64,000 bases of DNA from Sva-07 sp963716235 (GTDB taxonomy: Bacteria > Actinomycetota > Acidimicrobiia > Acidimicrobiales > Ilumatobacteraceae): contig CAVQTE010000016.1 in NCBI GenBank assembly GCA_963716235.1, positions 1 through 64,000 of the forward strand, written 5' to 3'. Below the pieces are notes generated by a model. That model ran no database searches. It was not told where the DNA came from and saw only the letters and a list, made by a program, of their open reading frames with translations. Shown here in pieces: positions 8,977 to 18,085 of the stretch (positions are counted from its first letter, which is position 1; each line of letters begins with the position of its first letter). Made by a program: the position numbers and the translations under genes.

Positions 8977-9786
8977 TCAGGCGGCGCGTTCGAAGACGAG
9001 CACGAACTCGACGAGGCCGTCATCCTCGGTACGGACCTGGCCGAACGACGGGTTGTCGATGCCGTAGTCGGCGAACACGACCGGAATCGATCCGAGCACA
9101 CCGATGCGACCGTCGGTCGTTTGGGCGGTGACCTCGAACGTCACCGGGTTGGTGACGCCACGGAGAGTGAGTTCACCGGTCGCCGATGCAACGACCTGCT
9201 CGTCGCCGGTCGGGATCGACCCGAAATCGATGGGTCCGGTGAGGCTGAACGTGGCCGTCGGGAACTCATCGGAGTTCATGATGTCGCCTGCGAATCTTCC
9301 GTCGCGTAGCGCACTGTCGCTCTTGATGCTGTCGATCTGCACCTCGACGTCGACAGCAGTTGCCGTCGTTCCGGCGATGGTGAGCAGCCCGCTGATCTCG
9401 TTGCTGCGCCCTACTGCGGTGGTACTGACCCCGGCGAGCACCTCTTCGACCCGGTAGCCGAACTCGGAGGCGTCGGTCGGTACCCAGTCACCGTCGAAAT
9501 CGCCGGCTGGTTCCGCTGCGGTGGACGTCGGGTCGGTCTCGACAGGTGCCGTGGACGGCTCGGTGACCGGTTCGGCACCCGTGCTCGACACCGTTTCGGG
9601 CACCGTGACCACGAGGGCATCGCTGAGGTCGCCGGCGTCGAGTTCGTCGGGTGAGTCGTTGAGCACGTAGGCGTAGAGCAGGATCCCGCCGAACGTGACT
9701 GCGACCAGTGCGATTGCACCGATGATGATCCACTTGAGGTATCGGCGTCGCGGCGCAGCGGTGGACGTTGTATCGGCGTCGGTCAC
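8977..9786 (-). CDS. Membrane-anchored YceI-family protein
   Basis: 269 residues. A basic N-terminus and one membrane helix (YLKWIIIGAIALVAVTFGGILLYAYVL, ~16-42) are followed by a Thr/Glu/Pro-rich linker. A YceI beta-barrel domain (~95-269) shows EFGYRVEEVL, RSNEISGLLTI, SALRDGRFAGDIMNSDEFPTATF and LTLRGVTNPVTFEV. YceI proteins bind isoprenoid-type lipids; this one would sit outside the membrane. GTG start, with CACACT 7 nt upstream. Confidence 0.85.
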   Translation of the reverse strand: MTDADTTSTAAPRRRYLKWIIIGAIALVAVTFGGILLYAYVLNDSPDELDAGDLSDALVVTVPETVSSTGAEPVTEPSTAPVETDPTSTAAEPAGDFDGDWVPTDASEFGYRVEEVLAGVSTTAVGRSNEISGLLTIAGTTATAVDVEVQIDSIKSDSALRDGRFAGDIMNSDEFPTATFSLTGPIDFGSIPTGDEQVVASATGELTLRGVTNPVTFEVTAQTTDGRIGVLGSIPVVFADYGIDNPSFGQVRTEDDGLVEFVLVFERAA

Positions 9787-9913
9787 GGCCGAGAGTGTGG
9801 CAGACGATCGCCTGAAACGGGACGCGCAGCCCGTCTTCTCGGACGACTCTCATGGGTGACCACGTTCGGACGTCGCTGCAGGCGCTGCGCTCAGTGTCGG
9901 CAAGACTGTCCGG

Positions 9914-11392
9914 ATGATCGATGCCAGCATTGCCGTGTCCACCGTGTCTGTCTCGTCCGTCCGCTCCGTACCGAAGTCGGCAACGGCCATCGGGCTGGCC
10001 GTCGCCACGAAGGGGGCCGTGCCGAGGCAACTGGGTTTGTCGCGATCGGTGCTGGAGGCCAACGGCTTCGAGGGCAAGGCGGGCCAGATCCTCGTGGTGC
10101 CGACCGGTGACGTGACCGTGATCGCCGTCGGTGTCGGCGATCCGGGCGCCATCGACGCGAACGGCCTACGCGTGGCGGCGGCAGCGTTCGCGAGGGCAGC
10201 ATCGAAGCATGCGGAACTCGCCACGAACCTCGCCGATCTCGACGATGTCGATGCCCGCGCCGCCGGCCAGGCCGTGGCCGAGGGTGTACTGCTGGCCTCG
10301 TACCGCTACGTCGGGCTGAAGAACGATCCGAAGGTCGCGTCTCGTCTCGCCTCGCTCACGCTGGTCATGAGCGACAAGCGCCGCAAGGCCGCCGAGCAGG
10401 GAGCGGCCCGTGGCCAGGTCATCGCCGGCGCGGCCGCGCTCGCACGGGAACTGGCGAACACGCCTCCGACCTACCTCAACGCCAAGGACCTCGCAGCGAA
10501 GGCGGTCGACATCGGCTCGGCGGCCGGCTTGCACGTGGAAGTGTTCAACCAGGATCAGCTCGAGCAGATGGGCTGCGGCGGTCTGCTCGGCGTGAACCGG
10601 GGCTCGACCGAGCCGCCGCGCATGGTCAAGTTGACCTGGTCCCCGAAGCATCCGTCGGGACATCTCGCGCTCGTCGGCAAGGGCATCATGTACGACTCGG
10701 GCGGCATCTCGCTCAAGCCGAGTGATGCATTCCACCAGGTGATGAAGATGGACATGTCGGGCGCGGCCGCGGTGCTGTCGACCATGTCGGTGCTCAAGGA
10801 GCTCAAGTGCCGCACGAAGGTGACGGCGTGGCTGATGTGTACCGACAACATGCCGTCGGGCAGTGCGCTGAAGCTCGGTGACGTCCTGACCATGCGCAAC
10901 GGCAAGACCGTCGAGATCCACAACACCGACGCCGAAGGCCGCCTCGTCCTCGCCGACGGCCTGTCGTTGGCGGTGGAGGAAGAGCCCGACGCGATCGTCG
11001 ACATCGCCACGCTCACCGGCGCAGTGATGGGTGCGCTCGGCCCCGAGATCGCCGGACTGCTCGGCACCGACCAGTCGCTCGTCGATCAGGTGAAGGCCCG
11101 TGCAGACGAGGTCGACGAACCGGTGTGGCAACTCCCGTTGGAGAAGGCCCGTTACCGCAAGCAGCTCGACTCGGTCGCTGCCGACATGAAGAACATCGGC
11201 GGCCAGTACGGCGGCGCAATCATCGCATCGATCTTCCTGAGCGAGTTCACGGGCGAGGTGCCCTGGGCGCACCTCGACATCGCCGGGCCGATGAAGGTCG
11301 ACGGTGACGAGGGCGTCCACTCCAAGGGCGCAACGGGCTTCGGTACGCGCTTGCTCATCGACCTCGCCTGCAACTTCACCCCACCCGCCTGA
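9914..11392 (+). CDS. pepA: Leucyl aminopeptidase, M17 family
   Basis: 492 residues, normal length. The C-terminal catalytic half shows GKGIMYDSGGISLKPSDAFHQVMKMDMSGAA (metal and active Lys region) and NTDAEGRLVLADGL, the M17 signature, which together bind two metal ions. It removes N-terminal amino acids from peptides in the cytosol. AAGACT lies 6 nt before the ATG. The 3' end overlaps the convergent gene by 17 nt. Confidence 0.93.
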   Translation: MIDASIAVSTVSVSSVRSVPKSATAIGLAVATKGAVPRQLGLSRSVLEANGFEGKAGQILVVPTGDVTVIAVGVGDPGAIDANGLRVAAAAFARAASKHAELATNLADLDDVDARAAGQAVAEGVLLASYRYVGLKNDPKVASRLASLTLVMSDKRRKAAEQGAARGQVIAGAAALARELANTPPTYLNAKDLAAKAVDIGSAAGLHVEVFNQDQLEQMGCGGLLGVNRGSTEPPRMVKLTWSPKHPSGHLALVGKGIMYDSGGISLKPSDAFHQVMKMDMSGAAAVLSTMSVLKELKCRTKVTAWLMCTDNMPSGSALKLGDVLTMRNGKTVEIHNTDAEGRLVLADGLSLAVEEEPDAIVDIATLTGAVMGALGPEIAGLLGTDQSLVDQVKARADEVDEPVWQLPLEKARYRKQLDSVAADMKNIGGQYGGAIIASIFLSEFTGEVPWAHLDIAGPMKVDGDEGVHSKGATGFGTRLLIDLACNFTPPA

Positions 11393-11948
11393 GTCGGTAG
11401 GCATTGTCGGCGGCCTCGGCGGCGACTGCGTCGCGCACCCCGAGCGCTACGAGGTGGTGTTCGATGACCGAGGTGTCGTCGCCGAGGTCGAGCATCGTGG
11501 TGGCCAGCTGGTGCGCTCTCGTCAGTTCGTCGAGGCCGATCGTGGTGCATTGCCATTCGTGGTGGGCGGCCTGGAGCTGCTCCGGCATCCGTTGCAGGTG
11601 TCGCAGAGTGATCGGCGGTACGCGTCGGCGCACGGCGAGGCCGCTGTCGACGGGGTGCGCGAGCCCGAACATGACACATCGCTGCAGCGCCTTGCTGAAG
11701 GGTGACGTCCGCCCGACGGAGTAGCTCAGCCCCATGGCACGCGCCGTTGCGGGGAGATCGAGTTCGTACCCGTCCGGCGATTGTTCGAGACCGGCAACCA
11801 GGCGACGGAGCAACCATGTTGCCGTCGGGCCGAGGACCCCGAGCCAGAAGAGTTCGACGTAGCGCGATCGTGGATCGAAGCCGTCGTCGTCGACGACCGG
11901 ATCGATCCACGGGCGCACGGTGATGCAGGTTGCAGGTGTGTCGGACAT
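11376..11948 (-). CDS. Conserved actinobacterial protein of unknown function
   Basis: 190 residues, not recognised. It opens with RPWIDPVVDDDGFDPRSRYVELFWLGVLGPTATWLLRRLVAGLE, then DLPATARAMGLSY...SPFSKALQRCVMFGLA, which looks like a winged-helix-type fold, and VRRRVPPITLRHLQRMPEQLQAAHHEW. It has no signal peptide and is probably cytosolic. GGGAGG lies close before the ATG. A DNA-binding role is a guess based on the helix pattern and Arg content. Confidence 0.6.
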   Translation of the reverse strand: MSDTPATCITVRPWIDPVVDDDGFDPRSRYVELFWLGVLGPTATWLLRRLVAGLEQSPDGYELDLPATARAMGLSYSVGRTSPFSKALQRCVMFGLAHPVDSGLAVRRRVPPITLRHLQRMPEQLQAAHHEWQCTTIGLDELTRAHQLATTMLDLGDDTSVIEHHLVALGVRDAVAAEAADNAYRLRRVG

Positions 11949-12074
11949 GGGACCTCCCTCGGAGTGGCGAGCGGGAGGAGTCGGTCACGACGCAGTGGGT
12001 GACGAACCCGTCGGGCCGGAACGCCTACATCCCCAACGCGCACATCGGAGGACGCGATGGGTCACACTTGCGAC

Positions 12075-13868
12075 ATGCTGAACCGGATCCCTCTCTGGCG
12101 CCACGCGGTCGTCGGGCTCGTGATCGTGGTGATGTCGCTGCTCGCCGGCTACCGGCTGATCGGCGCGGGCGCCGACGCGGCCATCCGGCCCGAGCAGTTC
12201 GACGCCAAGCAGGTGACTGTCGCTCCCGCCGGCGCCGACGGCCTGCGCATCCGCGAGGTCGTCGACATCGACTTCGGTGTGGAGGCCCGGCGCGGGTACC
12301 AGCGAATCATCCGCAACGACTTCGGGGCCCCGACCGACGTCACCGCCGAGTCGCCCGACGCCAACGCCGAGGTCAACGTGGTCGACAGCGGCAGCGAGAC
12401 ACGCATCCGCATCGGTGATCCCGATGTGACCTTCACCGGTCGCCACCGCTACATCCTCGAGTACACCTTGGCGGCTGCAGGCGTCTCGACCGGCCAGTTC
12501 CTCCTCGACGTGATCGAAAACGACGAGACTCTCGAGACCGGCCGATTCGAGGTGGTACTCACCGGGTTCGAGGATCTCAAGACCAGCTGCGACACCGGTG
12601 CGTACGGAGCATTCGGCGGATGCGAATTCGTTCTCGACGAGTCCGGTAACGGTGTGGCCGTCATCGAGCCGCTCGCTCCCGGCGACGGCATCACGGTGGG
12701 CGCCCGCTTTGCCGCGCTGGACACCGCCATCATCCCTCGCGTGCCGGACCCGCCCGACCCGCTGCCGACAGGGTTCCAGCCGCTCGGCGTGCTGATGATT
12801 CCCCTCGGTGTCGCCGCAGCTGCGCTGGTGTTCCTCCTGGGACGCTCGTACGGGAGCAACACCGTGCTCGCCGGCGGAGCGGCCGACGCCGCGTTCGGCG
12901 ACCTGCCCGTGCCGGGTCGGGCCGCGCGCTCAGCTGACACCGCCACCTACCGTGTTCCCGACTCGCGGCTCGCCGAACTCGCGACGATCGAGTTCGTTCC
13001 ACCGCGCGGTCTGGAGCCGTGGCAGGCAGCCGCAGTACTGCGCGAGGAGGTCGACGACGACACCGTGGCAGCCTGGTTCTCGGAGATGATCGCCACCGAT
13101 GCGCTCGCGATCAGCGACGACGACGGCGAGATGCAACTGCGCCGCGGCCCCGACACTGCCCGGCTGAGCGCCGTCGACCGGGGGCACCTCCAGCGTCTGT
13201 TCGGATCGAGCGATGTCGTCGAACTGGGCTCCTACGATCCCGGATTCACCGAAGCCTGGGGGGCGATCAAGGCCGAACAGCGTTCGTTCGTGAGTGCTGC
13301 GGGATGGTGGTTGCGGGGTGGCCCCGGCGGCCGTGTCACGACACCGGCGCGGGTCGTCGGCCTGCTGATCGCGGCCCTCCTCGTCGTCGCGTTCGTCGTG
13401 TTCGTGGTGACCGTGGCAGGGACGAACTTCTGGCTCGCAGTGTCGTCGCTCTGGTTGGCCATCATCGCAGGGTTCCTCGTGCCGTTCGTCGTGGCAGCGG
13501 TCATGTATCGGCCGATGTTCCCCGCGCGCACGGCCACGGGGTCGGCGCTGGCGCTGCGCTCGGAGTCGTTCCGGCGGTTCCTGGCAGCGAGCGAGGGCAA
13601 GCACGTCGAGTGGGCGTGGGAGCATGGCCTCCTTCGCGAATACAGCGCGTGGGCCGTGGCGCTGGGTGCCGCGGACGCCTGGACCGAGGCGATCCGCTCG
13701 TCGAACATCGCCGACCCCCAGATCGCTCTCGCCGGACCGTTGCTCGTGCATTCCGCCGCATCGTCGTTCCACTCGTCACACACCGCTCCCTCGAGTTCCG
13801 GTGGTGGCGGGGGTGGCGGAGGAGGCGTCGGCGGCGGCGGAGGCGGCGGCAGTTCCGGTTCGTGGTGA
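12075..13868 (+). CDS. DUF2207 membrane protein with Gly-rich tail
   Basis: 597 residues. An N-terminal helix (HAVVGLVIVVMSLLAGYRL) leads into an extracytoplasmic beta-rich DUF2207 region (~30-220). A membrane helix (~240-260), a cytosolic stretch, two more helices near residues 430-480 and a C-terminal domain follow. The protein ends in a Ser/Gly run (GGGGG...VGGGG...SSGSW), usual in this family. Function unknown. ATG 12075 is preferred over one 18 nt upstream because CACACT (12063-12068) lies 6 nt before it. Confidence 0.8.
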   Translation: MLNRIPLWRHAVVGLVIVVMSLLAGYRLIGAGADAAIRPEQFDAKQVTVAPAGADGLRIREVVDIDFGVEARRGYQRIIRNDFGAPTDVTAESPDANAEVNVVDSGSETRIRIGDPDVTFTGRHRYILEYTLAAAGVSTGQFLLDVIENDETLETGRFEVVLTGFEDLKTSCDTGAYGAFGGCEFVLDESGNGVAVIEPLAPGDGITVGARFAALDTAIIPRVPDPPDPLPTGFQPLGVLMIPLGVAAAALVFLLGRSYGSNTVLAGGAADAAFGDLPVPGRAARSADTATYRVPDSRLAELATIEFVPPRGLEPWQAAAVLREEVDDDTVAAWFSEMIATDALAISDDDGEMQLRRGPDTARLSAVDRGHLQRLFGSSDVVELGSYDPGFTEAWGAIKAEQRSFVSAAGWWLRGGPGGRVTTPARVVGLLIAALLVVAFVVFVVTVAGTNFWLAVSSLWLAIIAGFLVPFVVAAVMYRPMFPARTATGSALALRSESFRRFLAASEGKHVEWAWEHGLLREYSAWAVALGAADAWTEAIRSSNIADPQIALAGPLLVHSAASSFHSSHTAPSSSGGGGGGGGGVGGGGGGGSSGSW

Positions 13869-13886
13869 GCCGTCGCCGGGCGGCGC

Positions 13887-15467
13887 TCACCCGGCGATGA
13901 TGTGGTCGAGCATCAGCTCCGGTTCGTTCTGCTCGATGCGGGCGAGCGCGTACTTGTTCTCGAACAGCGCCACGAGGTGCCCGTCGAAGCGGGCCAGGAT
14001 GCGCACGCCCGGCTTCTCGCGCAGCGTCGTTGCCGAAGCCTTGTCGGTGAGGCGGATCGCTTGGTACGGCGCCGACGACAACTCGATCGGGGCATTGAAC
14101 TCGATGTCGAGGCGGTTGGCGAACACCTCGAACTGAAGTTGTCCGACCGCTGCGAGCACCGGTGACGCGTCGCCCCAGTCGGGGTCCTTGAGCACCTGGA
14201 CGACACCTTCTTCGTTGAGTTGTTCGAGACCCTTGCGGAACTGCTTGGTCTTGCCGGTGTCGACCGGCCGGGCCGTGGCGAACACCTCGGGGGCGAATGC
14301 CGGGATCGCCGGGAACTGCACTGAAGAGCCGGTCTCGTCGTACAGCGTGTCGCCGATGTTGAGCCCGGTGGCGTTCACGAGGCCGACGACGTCGCCGGGG
14401 AATGCCTCGTCGACGGTGGTGCGCTCGGCACCGAACACCGTCGATGCGTACTTCGTGGCGAACGGCTTGGCGGTTCGCTCGCACATCATCACCATCCCGC
14501 GGTCGAACCTGCCCGAGCAGATGCGGGCGAAGGCGATCCGGTCGCGGTGGTTGCGATCCATGTTGGCCTGCACCTTGAACACGAATGCCGAGCACGGCTC
14601 GTCGAGGTGGCGAGGCTTGTCGTCGATGTCGAGGCGGGCGGTCGGCGCCGGGGCGAGGTCGACGATGGCGTCGAGCAGGTGGCGGACCCCGAAGTTGGTG
14701 AGGGCCGATCCGGCGAACACCGGAGTGGATTCACCGGCGAGGAACGACGCCATGTCGACGTCGGCCTCCATTGCGGTCAGGAGTTCGGTTTCCTCGGTGC
14801 TCTTCGTCCACGCAACGCCCTCCTCGAGCGCGGCTCGTTCGGCGGGCACGTCTTCTTCGGGTGCAATCTGCGACCCGCGAGCGGTACGGGTGAAGCGGGT
14901 GAACACATCGGTACGACGATCGATGACGCCGCGAAGGTCGCCGAACGACCCGACCGGCCAGGTGGCCGGCGTCGGTCGCAGGCCGATCTGCTCCTCGATC
15001 TGGTCGAGCAACTCGAGCGGCTCCATGCCGGGGCGGTCGAGCTTGTTGAGGAAGGTGATCACCGGCAGATTGCGCGACCGACACACCTCGAACAGCTTGA
15101 GCGTCTGGGGTTCGATCCCCTTGGCGGAGTCGAGCACCATCACGACAGCGTCGACGGCCGACAGCACCCGGTAGGTGTCCTCGGAGAAGTCGCGGTGGCC
15201 CGGCGTGTCGAGCAGGTTCAGCTCGTGATCGCGGTACGGGAAGTTCAGCGCTGTCGACGTGATCGAGATACCGCGCTTCTGCTCCATGTCCATCCAGTCG
15301 GACGTGGCGGCGCGGCGACCCTCGTGCGCTTTGACCGCACCGCCCGACGTGATGGCGCCCGCATACAGCAGGAACTTCTCGGTGAGCGTGGTCTTTCCCG
15401 CGTCGGGGTGACTGATGATCGCGAACGTACGACGACGCGCCGCTTCGCTGAGCACCTGAGCCGACAT
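13887..15467 (-). CDS. prfC: Peptide chain release factor 3
   Basis: 526 residues, the usual RF3 length. The G domain shows SHPDAGKTTLTEKFLLYAG (P-loop), RGISITSTAL (switch I), DTPGHRDFSEDTY and NKLD (G4). RF3 is the GTPase that recycles RF1/RF2 from the ribosome. The start at MSAQVLSEAARRRTFAI is preferred over a longer upstream frame because it matches the family and TAGCCT lies 7 nt upstream. Confidence 0.94.
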   Translation of the reverse strand: MSAQVLSEAARRRTFAIISHPDAGKTTLTEKFLLYAGAITSGGAVKAHEGRRAATSDWMDMEQKRGISITSTALNFPYRDHELNLLDTPGHRDFSEDTYRVLSAVDAVVMVLDSAKGIEPQTLKLFEVCRSRNLPVITFLNKLDRPGMEPLELLDQIEEQIGLRPTPATWPVGSFGDLRGVIDRRTDVFTRFTRTARGSQIAPEEDVPAERAALEEGVAWTKSTEETELLTAMEADVDMASFLAGESTPVFAGSALTNFGVRHLLDAIVDLAPAPTARLDIDDKPRHLDEPCSAFVFKVQANMDRNHRDRIAFARICSGRFDRGMVMMCERTAKPFATKYASTVFGAERTTVDEAFPGDVVGLVNATGLNIGDTLYDETGSSVQFPAIPAFAPEVFATARPVDTGKTKQFRKGLEQLNEEGVVQVLKDPDWGDASPVLAAVGQLQFEVFANRLDIEFNAPIELSSAPYQAIRLTDKASATTLREKPGVRILARFDGHLVALFENKYALARIEQNEPELMLDHIIAG

Positions 15468-15474
15468 CGGATCG

Positions 15475-15484
15475 AGGCTACCGT
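15475..15484. promoter_or_regulatory. Overlapping divergent leaderless promoters (prfC / aminotransferase)
   Basis: On the minus strand TAGCCT (15480-15475) lies 7 nt before the prfC ATG. On the plus strand TACCGT (15479-15484) lies 6 nt before the GTG at 15491. The two -10 boxes share the TA base pairs at 15479-15480, so polymerase cannot bind both at once. The two starts are only 23 nt apart. Confidence 0.6.
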
Positions 15485-15490
15485 CGGGTC

Positions 15491-16834
15491 GTGATGTCTC
15501 GAAGGGTGATCGACCGCAGTGCCCTTGGCGAGTCGATGTCCACCGAGGAGCGGCGATTCGTCGATCTCCACCCACGATCGGCCGAGCTTGCCGAATCGGG
15601 TCGACGACACCTGTTGGCCGGTGTCCCGATGCCGTGGATGACCCGCTGGCCCGGCGCGTTCCCGATCCACGTGGCCGAGGCCTCGGGAGCACGCTTCGTC
15701 GATGTCGACGGCATCGAGTACGTCGACTTCTGTCTCGGTGACACCGGAGCGATGGCCGGCCATGGCACGACCGGGCTGGCGGCGCTCGCTGGGCGGTCGA
15801 CGACCATGCTGCCGAGTGAGGACGCTGCGTGGGTTGCCGACGAACTCGCCCGACGGTTCGGGATGGCGAAGTGGCAACTCACCACATCGGCCACCGACGC
15901 CAACCGCTTCGTGCTGCGTTTCGCTCGTCACCTCACCGGTCGGCCGAAGATCGCCGTGATGGACTGGTGCTACCACGGCACGGTCGACGAGACGCTCGCA
16001 ATCCTCGGGCCGGATGGTGCTGTGATGAGTCGGCCGGGCGCGATCGGCCCACAGGTGGATCCTGTGGTGACCACGAGGGTCGTGCCGTTCAACGATCTCG
16101 ACGCGCTCGACGCAGCGCTTGCCCATGGCGACGTGGCGGCGCTGTTGATGGAGCCGGCGCTCACCAACATCGGCATCGTGCTGCCGCACGCCGGATACCA
16201 CGACGCTGTGCGCGAGATCACCCGCCGTCACGGGGTGCTGTTGATCATCGACGAGACGCACACCATCTCGGCCGGACCCGGCGGGTGCACGCAGGCGTGG
16301 GGCCTCGACCCGGACATCGTCGTGATGGGCAAGCCGATCGGCGGCGGGTTCCCGGTCGCCGCCTACGGCGTTTCCGACGAGATCGCCGTCGCGCTCGATC
16401 CAGCGCTGCACGGTCACGACGCCGACGTCGGTGGCGTGGGCGGCACGCTCGCCGGAAGCGCCATGGCAACCGCAGCGATCAGGGCCACCCTGTCGACCAC
16501 CTTGCTCGACGCCGACTACGCGCGGATGATCCCGCTCGCGGGCCGATGGGCGTCTGGCGTTGCCGGGTCGATCGAGCGGCACGGCCTACCGTGGTCGGTG
16601 CAGCAGCTCGGGTGCCGAGCGGAGTACTGGTTCTGTCCGCTGCCGGCCAACGGCGCCGATGCCGCGGCCGCCGTCGATGACCAGCTCGATGCGTTCATGC
16701 ACCTGTGGGCGCTGAACCGCGGGATCCTGATGACGCCGTTCCACAACATGGCGCTGCTGTCACCAGCTCACGTGGACGCCGACGTCGACGTGCACACCGA
16801 GGTGTTCGACGCCGCGCTGGCCGCGCTGACGTAG
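15491..16834 (+). CDS. Class III aminotransferase (glutamate-1-semialdehyde aminomutase-like)
   Basis: 447 residues, PLP-dependent fold type I. EYVDFCLGDTGAMAGHG and SATDANRFVLRFAR lie in the cofactor-binding region, LLIIDETHT holds the Asp that contacts PLP (~253), and MGKPIGGGFPVAAYG carries the Schiff-base Lys (~280). It resembles HemL, but the divergence and lack of haem-gene neighbours make amino-donor transaminase an equally good reading. GTG start with TACCGT 6 nt upstream; a second ATG follows immediately. Confidence 0.8.
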   Translation: MMSRRVIDRSALGESMSTEERRFVDLHPRSAELAESGRRHLLAGVPMPWMTRWPGAFPIHVAEASGARFVDVDGIEYVDFCLGDTGAMAGHGTTGLAALAGRSTTMLPSEDAAWVADELARRFGMAKWQLTTSATDANRFVLRFARHLTGRPKIAVMDWCYHGTVDETLAILGPDGAVMSRPGAIGPQVDPVVTTRVVPFNDLDALDAALAHGDVAALLMEPALTNIGIVLPHAGYHDAVREITRRHGVLLIIDETHTISAGPGGCTQAWGLDPDIVVMGKPIGGGFPVAAYGVSDEIAVALDPALHGHDADVGGVGGTLAGSAMATAAIRATLSTTLLDADYARMIPLAGRWASGVAGSIERHGLPWSVQQLGCRAEYWFCPLPANGADAAAAVDDQLDAFMHLWALNRGILMTPFHNMALLSPAHVDADVDVHTEVFDAALAALT

Positions 16835-16857
16835 TCAGCGAGGCCGGCGCGTGGGAA

Positions 16858-17130
16858 TCAGATCGCGCCCGCAGGCGGTTCGATCCCGCCGGCGCCCTCC
16901 GTGACGCCCTCGACGGCGTCACCGATACCGCCCGGCAGCGAGTCGGTGACCGCGCCGACATCGACGCCCATCGACTCGGCGGCCTGGCCCACGTCGACGC
17001 CCATCGACTCGGCAACCGCGCCGCCGTCGCCGATCAAGCCCTCGACGTGCTCACTCAGCCCGGTCGACTCCAGCAGGTTCTGCGCTGTTTCGCCACCGAG
17101 CAAACCTTTAACCATGTCCAAAAGACCCAT
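16858..17130 (-). CDS. Small repeat-bearing protein, 90 aa, unknown
   Basis: It begins MGLLDMVKGLLGGETAQNLLESTGLSEHVEGLIGDG and holds two exact copies of AESMGVDVG with GQA between, followed by a Gly-rich C-terminus. No family is recognised. Translation is well supported: AAAGGAGATGTCACA before the ATG is the strongest Shine-Dalgarno of the window, in an unusually AT-rich leader (TTTAAAACGTT). The amphipathic repeats and small size suggest a structural or self-assembling role, which is only a guess. Confidence 0.6.
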   Translation of the reverse strand: MGLLDMVKGLLGGETAQNLLESTGLSEHVEGLIGDGGAVAESMGVDVGQAAESMGVDVGAVTDSLPGGIGDAVEGVTEGAGGIEPPAGAI

Positions 17131-17329
17131 TGTGACATCTCCTTTAAAACGTTGATTCTGTAATCCTACCGTCGAGCGAGCTTCCTCGAAACCCGGCAGC
17201 CGGGCCGTCGCGGCCCTGACGTCGTGAGCGATGAGGTTGTGGCGCGAGGGGTGCACCAGAATCTCATGGTGGCGGTGAGGATGGTGCGGTGAGTTGCCCG
17301 CGGCGGCTGCTGTCCGACACAGTGGCGTG

Positions 17330-18085
17330 ATGCCGATGGATCTCGTCGCCGCTGCTGCCGAGGCGGTCGGACGCGCCGAGCGGATCGTGGTGCTCACGGG
17401 CGCCGGGATCTCCACCGAGTCGGGCATCCCGGACTTTCGTGGACCGAACGGGCTCTGGACGAAGAATCCGGCCGCCGAGAAGGCCGCTGACCTGCGCTAC
17501 TACCTCAGCGATCCCGACGTCCGTCGCGCGGCATGGCAGAACCGGCTCACGACGCCGGCCTGGACGGCCGAACCCAATCGGGGGCACGCGGCAATCGTCG
17601 AGTTCGAACGCCGCGGGCAACTGCACGGCCTCGTCACGCAGAACGTCGACGGCCTCCACCAGAAGGCCGGCAACGATCCCGATCGGGTGATCGAGGTCCA
17701 CGGCACCGTGTGGTGGACCCGCTGCTGGGATTGCCAGGACCGCCGCCCGATGGCCGACTCACTCGACCGGGTGCGGGCGGGCGAGGAGGATCCTCCATGT
17801 CTCGTGTGCGGCGGCATCCTCAAGAGCGACACGATCAGCTTCGGTCAGGCGCTGGTGCCCGAGGTGATCGAGCAGGCGATGCGGGTGAGCGACGAGTGCG
17901 ATCTGCTGATCGCCGTCGGCTCGACGCTCAGCGTGTTCCCGGCCGCCAACTGTGTGCCCCGGGCAAAGGCGGGTGGTGCTCGGGTGATCATCGTCAACGG
18001 TGCCGAGACGGCGATGGATCGCTACGCCGACTGGTTGCTCGTCGGCCAGATCGGCGAGATCCTGCCGGCGCTGGTCGCGGCTTAG
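17330..18085 (+). CDS. Sir2-family NAD-dependent protein deacylase
   Basis: 251 residues. GAGISTESGIPDFRG is the NAD-binding motif, TQNVDGLHQKAG and IEVHGT carry the catalytic Asn/Asp and His, and two Cys pairs, CWDC and CLVC, form the zinc ribbon. LLIAVGSTLSVFPAAN completes the Rossmann part. It removes acyl groups from lysine, probably from metabolic enzymes. ATG 17330 is chosen because CACAGT lies 6 nt upstream. It overlaps the convergent transporter gene by 4 nt. Confidence 0.9.
   Translation: MPMDLVAAAAEAVGRAERIVVLTGAGISTESGIPDFRGPNGLWTKNPAAEKAADLRYYLSDPDVRRAAWQNRLTTPAWTAEPNRGHAAIVEFERRGQLHGLVTQNVDGLHQKAGNDPDRVIEVHGTVWWTRCWDCQDRRPMADSLDRVRAGEEDPPCLVCGGILKSDTISFGQALVPEVIEQAMRVSDECDLLIAVGSTLSVFPAANCVPRAKAGGARVIIVNGAETAMDRYADWLLVGQIGEILPALVAA

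Noticed and set aside
13800..13860. Gly-rich run at the end of the DUF2207 gene as a sign of frameshift or artefact
   Set aside because: Gly/Ser-rich tails are usual in DUF2207 proteins and the frame ends cleanly in SSGSW.
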